64,000 nt of DNA from the NCBI GenBank assembly GCA_032358165.1, contig JAALGY010000035.1, forward strand, positions 496,001 to 560,000, given 5' to 3'. Every line of letters begins with the position of its first letter. Position 1 is the first letter of the stretch. The stretch is from Diplosphaera chodatii. Lineage: Eukaryota > Chlorophyta > Trebouxiophyceae > Prasiolales > Stichococcaceae. Below are positions 62,164 to 64,000 of the stretch, piece by piece. Position numbers and translations under genes: made by a program. The notes below the pieces were generated by a model that saw only the letters and a program-made list of their open reading frames with translations, was not told the origin of the DNA and ran no database searches.

Positions 62164-64000
62164 ATGGCAGAGAGCACGGACAGCCCCTGGCTGGTGGCGA
62201 TCTGCAGCGTGCTGTTCGACCTTGACGTGGGACAGCGCATCGACAGCATAGTGCCAGAGGGCGCGCTGACGGAGGAGGAAGCCAATGATGTGGCTTTCCA
62301 CAGCTTTCCGGTGCGGCACCTCCGGCCGGCCCCGCCTGTGGTGCAGCCCCGATCGATGGGGCTGCATGGAGCTGCATGCGTACCCCTGGTTGCTGACATT
62401 TTCCTTAGGGCGAAACAATGAATGGTAAACCCTTGTGAACTGCAGGACTCCATGTCCATGGAGCTGCACTCCAAAAGCAGCGTGCGGGACAGGTGAGGCA
62501 TGCATACTAAGGAAGTATTCGTTTACCGTCTGATCAGCCTGGCGTCTGATACACCGCCGAGTGGCGCATGTCGGCCTCGCCTATATAGACCTTTGTGTGG
62601 CGCTGCAGCACATTCTTCTTTCGCATCAAACGGCGTAGTGTGCCGCTGTTGCCGGATGGCCGGCCGCCCCTCCGGTGAGTGTGGACCCAGCGGCTGTATC
62701 CAGCGTCCTGGCGTGGGGAAGGAGCAGCATGCGCACCGACGGCACGTATCTGTTGCGCAGGCTGCACCACCCGCCGCCAGCCGGATCAGCCCGCTCGGTC
62801 AGCAGCCACTACACAGAGTGCAAGAGTCCATACCTGTATGGGTGAGCGGGGCAGTCCTCTGCCACGAGTGCACACGTTTCACAACATGATGTGACTCGAG
62901 TCCGCTCTGGGACGGCATTGCACAGGCAGCTGGTGTCAGGTGTGTGTGTGTGATGCGCTGCAGCTTTGTGTTCTGCCGGCAGCGGCAGGATGAGCGGCTG
63001 CGGCGCGGTGGCGAGCAGAAGAGCGTGGTGCTGCTCAGCATGTACCCCTACTCCAGCGTGCTGGGCCCGCTGTGCCAGTACGCCGGGCCCCTGTTCTTCA
63101 ACCTCGGCCACGACGCCCTCGCGGAGGTGCTGAATAGCAGCGGTTGGCAAGCAGCCTTACCAGCACGACAGCACAATCGCCACTGACATCTCAACACCAG
63201 CAGCAGGTGAACACAATCGCGTGTGCTGCAGACGCTTGAGGAGGTGCTGGAGTGGGCGGAGCCAGAGGCGGGCGGCCGCGCCATCCTGTCAGTCGGGGAG
63301 CTGTCGATCATGACGCACCTGCCGCTGGCCGCAGCGCTGCCGCCCCCGGCACCACCCGAAGAGTTCGACCTCCGAGCCCAGGTTGGTGCACGAGTGATGG
63401 TCGACAGATGGCCCAAGACGCAGGCATTGGATGTGCTGCACTTGGCAATGGCAGGACATCCTTGTCTGCATGGTAAGCTTGTCAGCGTGGCTTGTTTGGT
63501 GAAGGCGCAGCTGGCTCAGCAAGCCGGCGGCGGCAGCGGCCATGATGGCAGCGCTTTCGGCAGCAACGGCAGCGGGCACGGCGACAATGGCAGCGGCCAC
63601 GGCAGCAACCACGACGCACAGCACGGCACATTCTTTGAGGTGTGTAATGATAACGATTGCTGTACGATTGGACCCTCGGCTGGTCTCTGCCATTCAGCAA
63701 GCTCGTGGCTTGCTGGCTGCTGGGGGCGCTGATGAATTCCTTGATCCCTGCTGTGCCACTGCAGGCAGACATCTTCACCCCTCTGAAGTCCATCCTGGCC
63801 AAGGCTTGGGTGCTGTGGGAGCTTGTGCTGCTGGCCGAGCCGCTGATGATCTGCGCGCCCACACCAGGTGCTGTTTGGTGTTCCGCATTTGCTTGCATGC
63901 TCTTCCAAATTGCCTTACAGATGAGGCTCACGGTCTTGTGATGTCGACATCTGTGCTGCATACAGCCAGCTGCTGAGCTGCAGGGGAGGCGTCAGCGGCA
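62164..64000 (+). CDS. DENND6-type DENN domain protein (3' end outside window)
   Basis: Plus-strand partial gene. Exons at 62164-62310, 62446-62492, 62609-62674, 62728-62841, 62964-63126, 63232-63381, about 63511-63639 and 63765-63868 keep phase; another probably starts at 63984. It begins MAESTDSPWLVAICSVLFDL with DVGQRIDSIVPEGALTEEEA and reaches VAFHSFPDSMSMELHSKSS. It continues with TFFFRIKRR, then YLYGFVFCRQRQDERLRRGG and KSVVLLSMYPYSSVLGPLC, GELSIMTHLPLAAALPPPA, and FTPLKSILAKAWVLWELVLL with AEPLMICAPTPG. This is the upstream-DENN and central-DENN order of DENND6/FAM116, a Rab exchange factor family in endosomal and membrane traffic. A Gly/Ser/His/Asn-rich insert (about 63525-63620) lies in the loop between the two. 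The stop is not in the window. Confidence 0.9.

Overview
The window is nuclear DNA of a photosynthetic green alga, most likely a trebouxiophyte-type chlorophyte. The evidence is a nuclear gene for photosystem I subunit PsaO with a plastid transit peptide, plant-type genes (double-AP2 factor, Maf, PsaO), GC-rich coding sequence, and very many short GT-AG introns of about 80-250 bp. Introns mostly start GTGCG/GTGAG and end CTGCAG/TTGCAG. The species cannot be named from the sequence alone. I see no bacterial operon, rRNA, tRNA, CRISPR array, virus or intact transposon.

Layout, left to right: 1-1399 no recognisable gene; 1400-2554 (+) J-domain membrane protein; 3360-7140 (-) triple-RRM CELF/FCA-like protein; 7884-8297 (-) PsaO; 8759-10081 (+) Maf nucleotide pyrophosphatase; 10515-15548 (-) MCM5; 16105-18217 (+) prolyl 4-hydroxylase; 18380-21672 (-) plastid-type HSP70 lacking a substrate-binding domain; 21958-23305 (+) PrxQ-like peroxiredoxin with a charged tail; 23617-37930 (+) NOT1, the scaffold of CCR4-NOT, in about 45 exons; 38556-42261 (+) MscS-type channel; 42764-43789 (+) BTB/POZ protein; 44044-46438 (-) LARGE/B4GAT1-like (GT49) glycosyltransferase; 46878-49738 (-) CrtI-type desaturase; 50036-51230 (+) TVP23; 51791-55515 (+) double-AP2 transcription factor; 55985-61711 (-) NVL-type double AAA ATPase; 62164-64000 (+) DENND6-type DENN protein, cut by the window end.

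This is compact housekeeping gene space, about one gene per 3.7 kb. Many neighbours are divergent pairs with short shared promoters (CrtI/TVP23 297 bp, HSP70/PrxQ 285 bp, NVL/DENND6 452 bp, PsaO/Maf about 460 bp, MCM5/P4H 556 bp). Others are convergent pairs with short gaps (P4H/HSP70 162 bp, BTB/GT49 254 bp). No functional operon logic links the genes, though several serve nuclear information processing (MCM5, NOT1, NVL, AP2, RRM protein), the plastid (PsaO, HSP70, probably CrtI and MscS) and the secretory pathway (P4H, GT49, TVP23, DENND6).

The gene models were joined by eye from conserved protein blocks and reading-frame phase. For the J-protein, Maf, P4H, PrxQ, TVP23 and most of DENND6 the exon joins were followed base by base and keep frame. 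For the long genes the span is reliable but some internal boundaries are approximate. I found no wholly new system. The most unusual items are the substrate-domain-less HSP70, the peroxiredoxin without its usual resolving cysteine, the algal GT49 and CrtI homologues, a 17-nt internal exon, a 13-nt first coding exon and a GC-AG intron.
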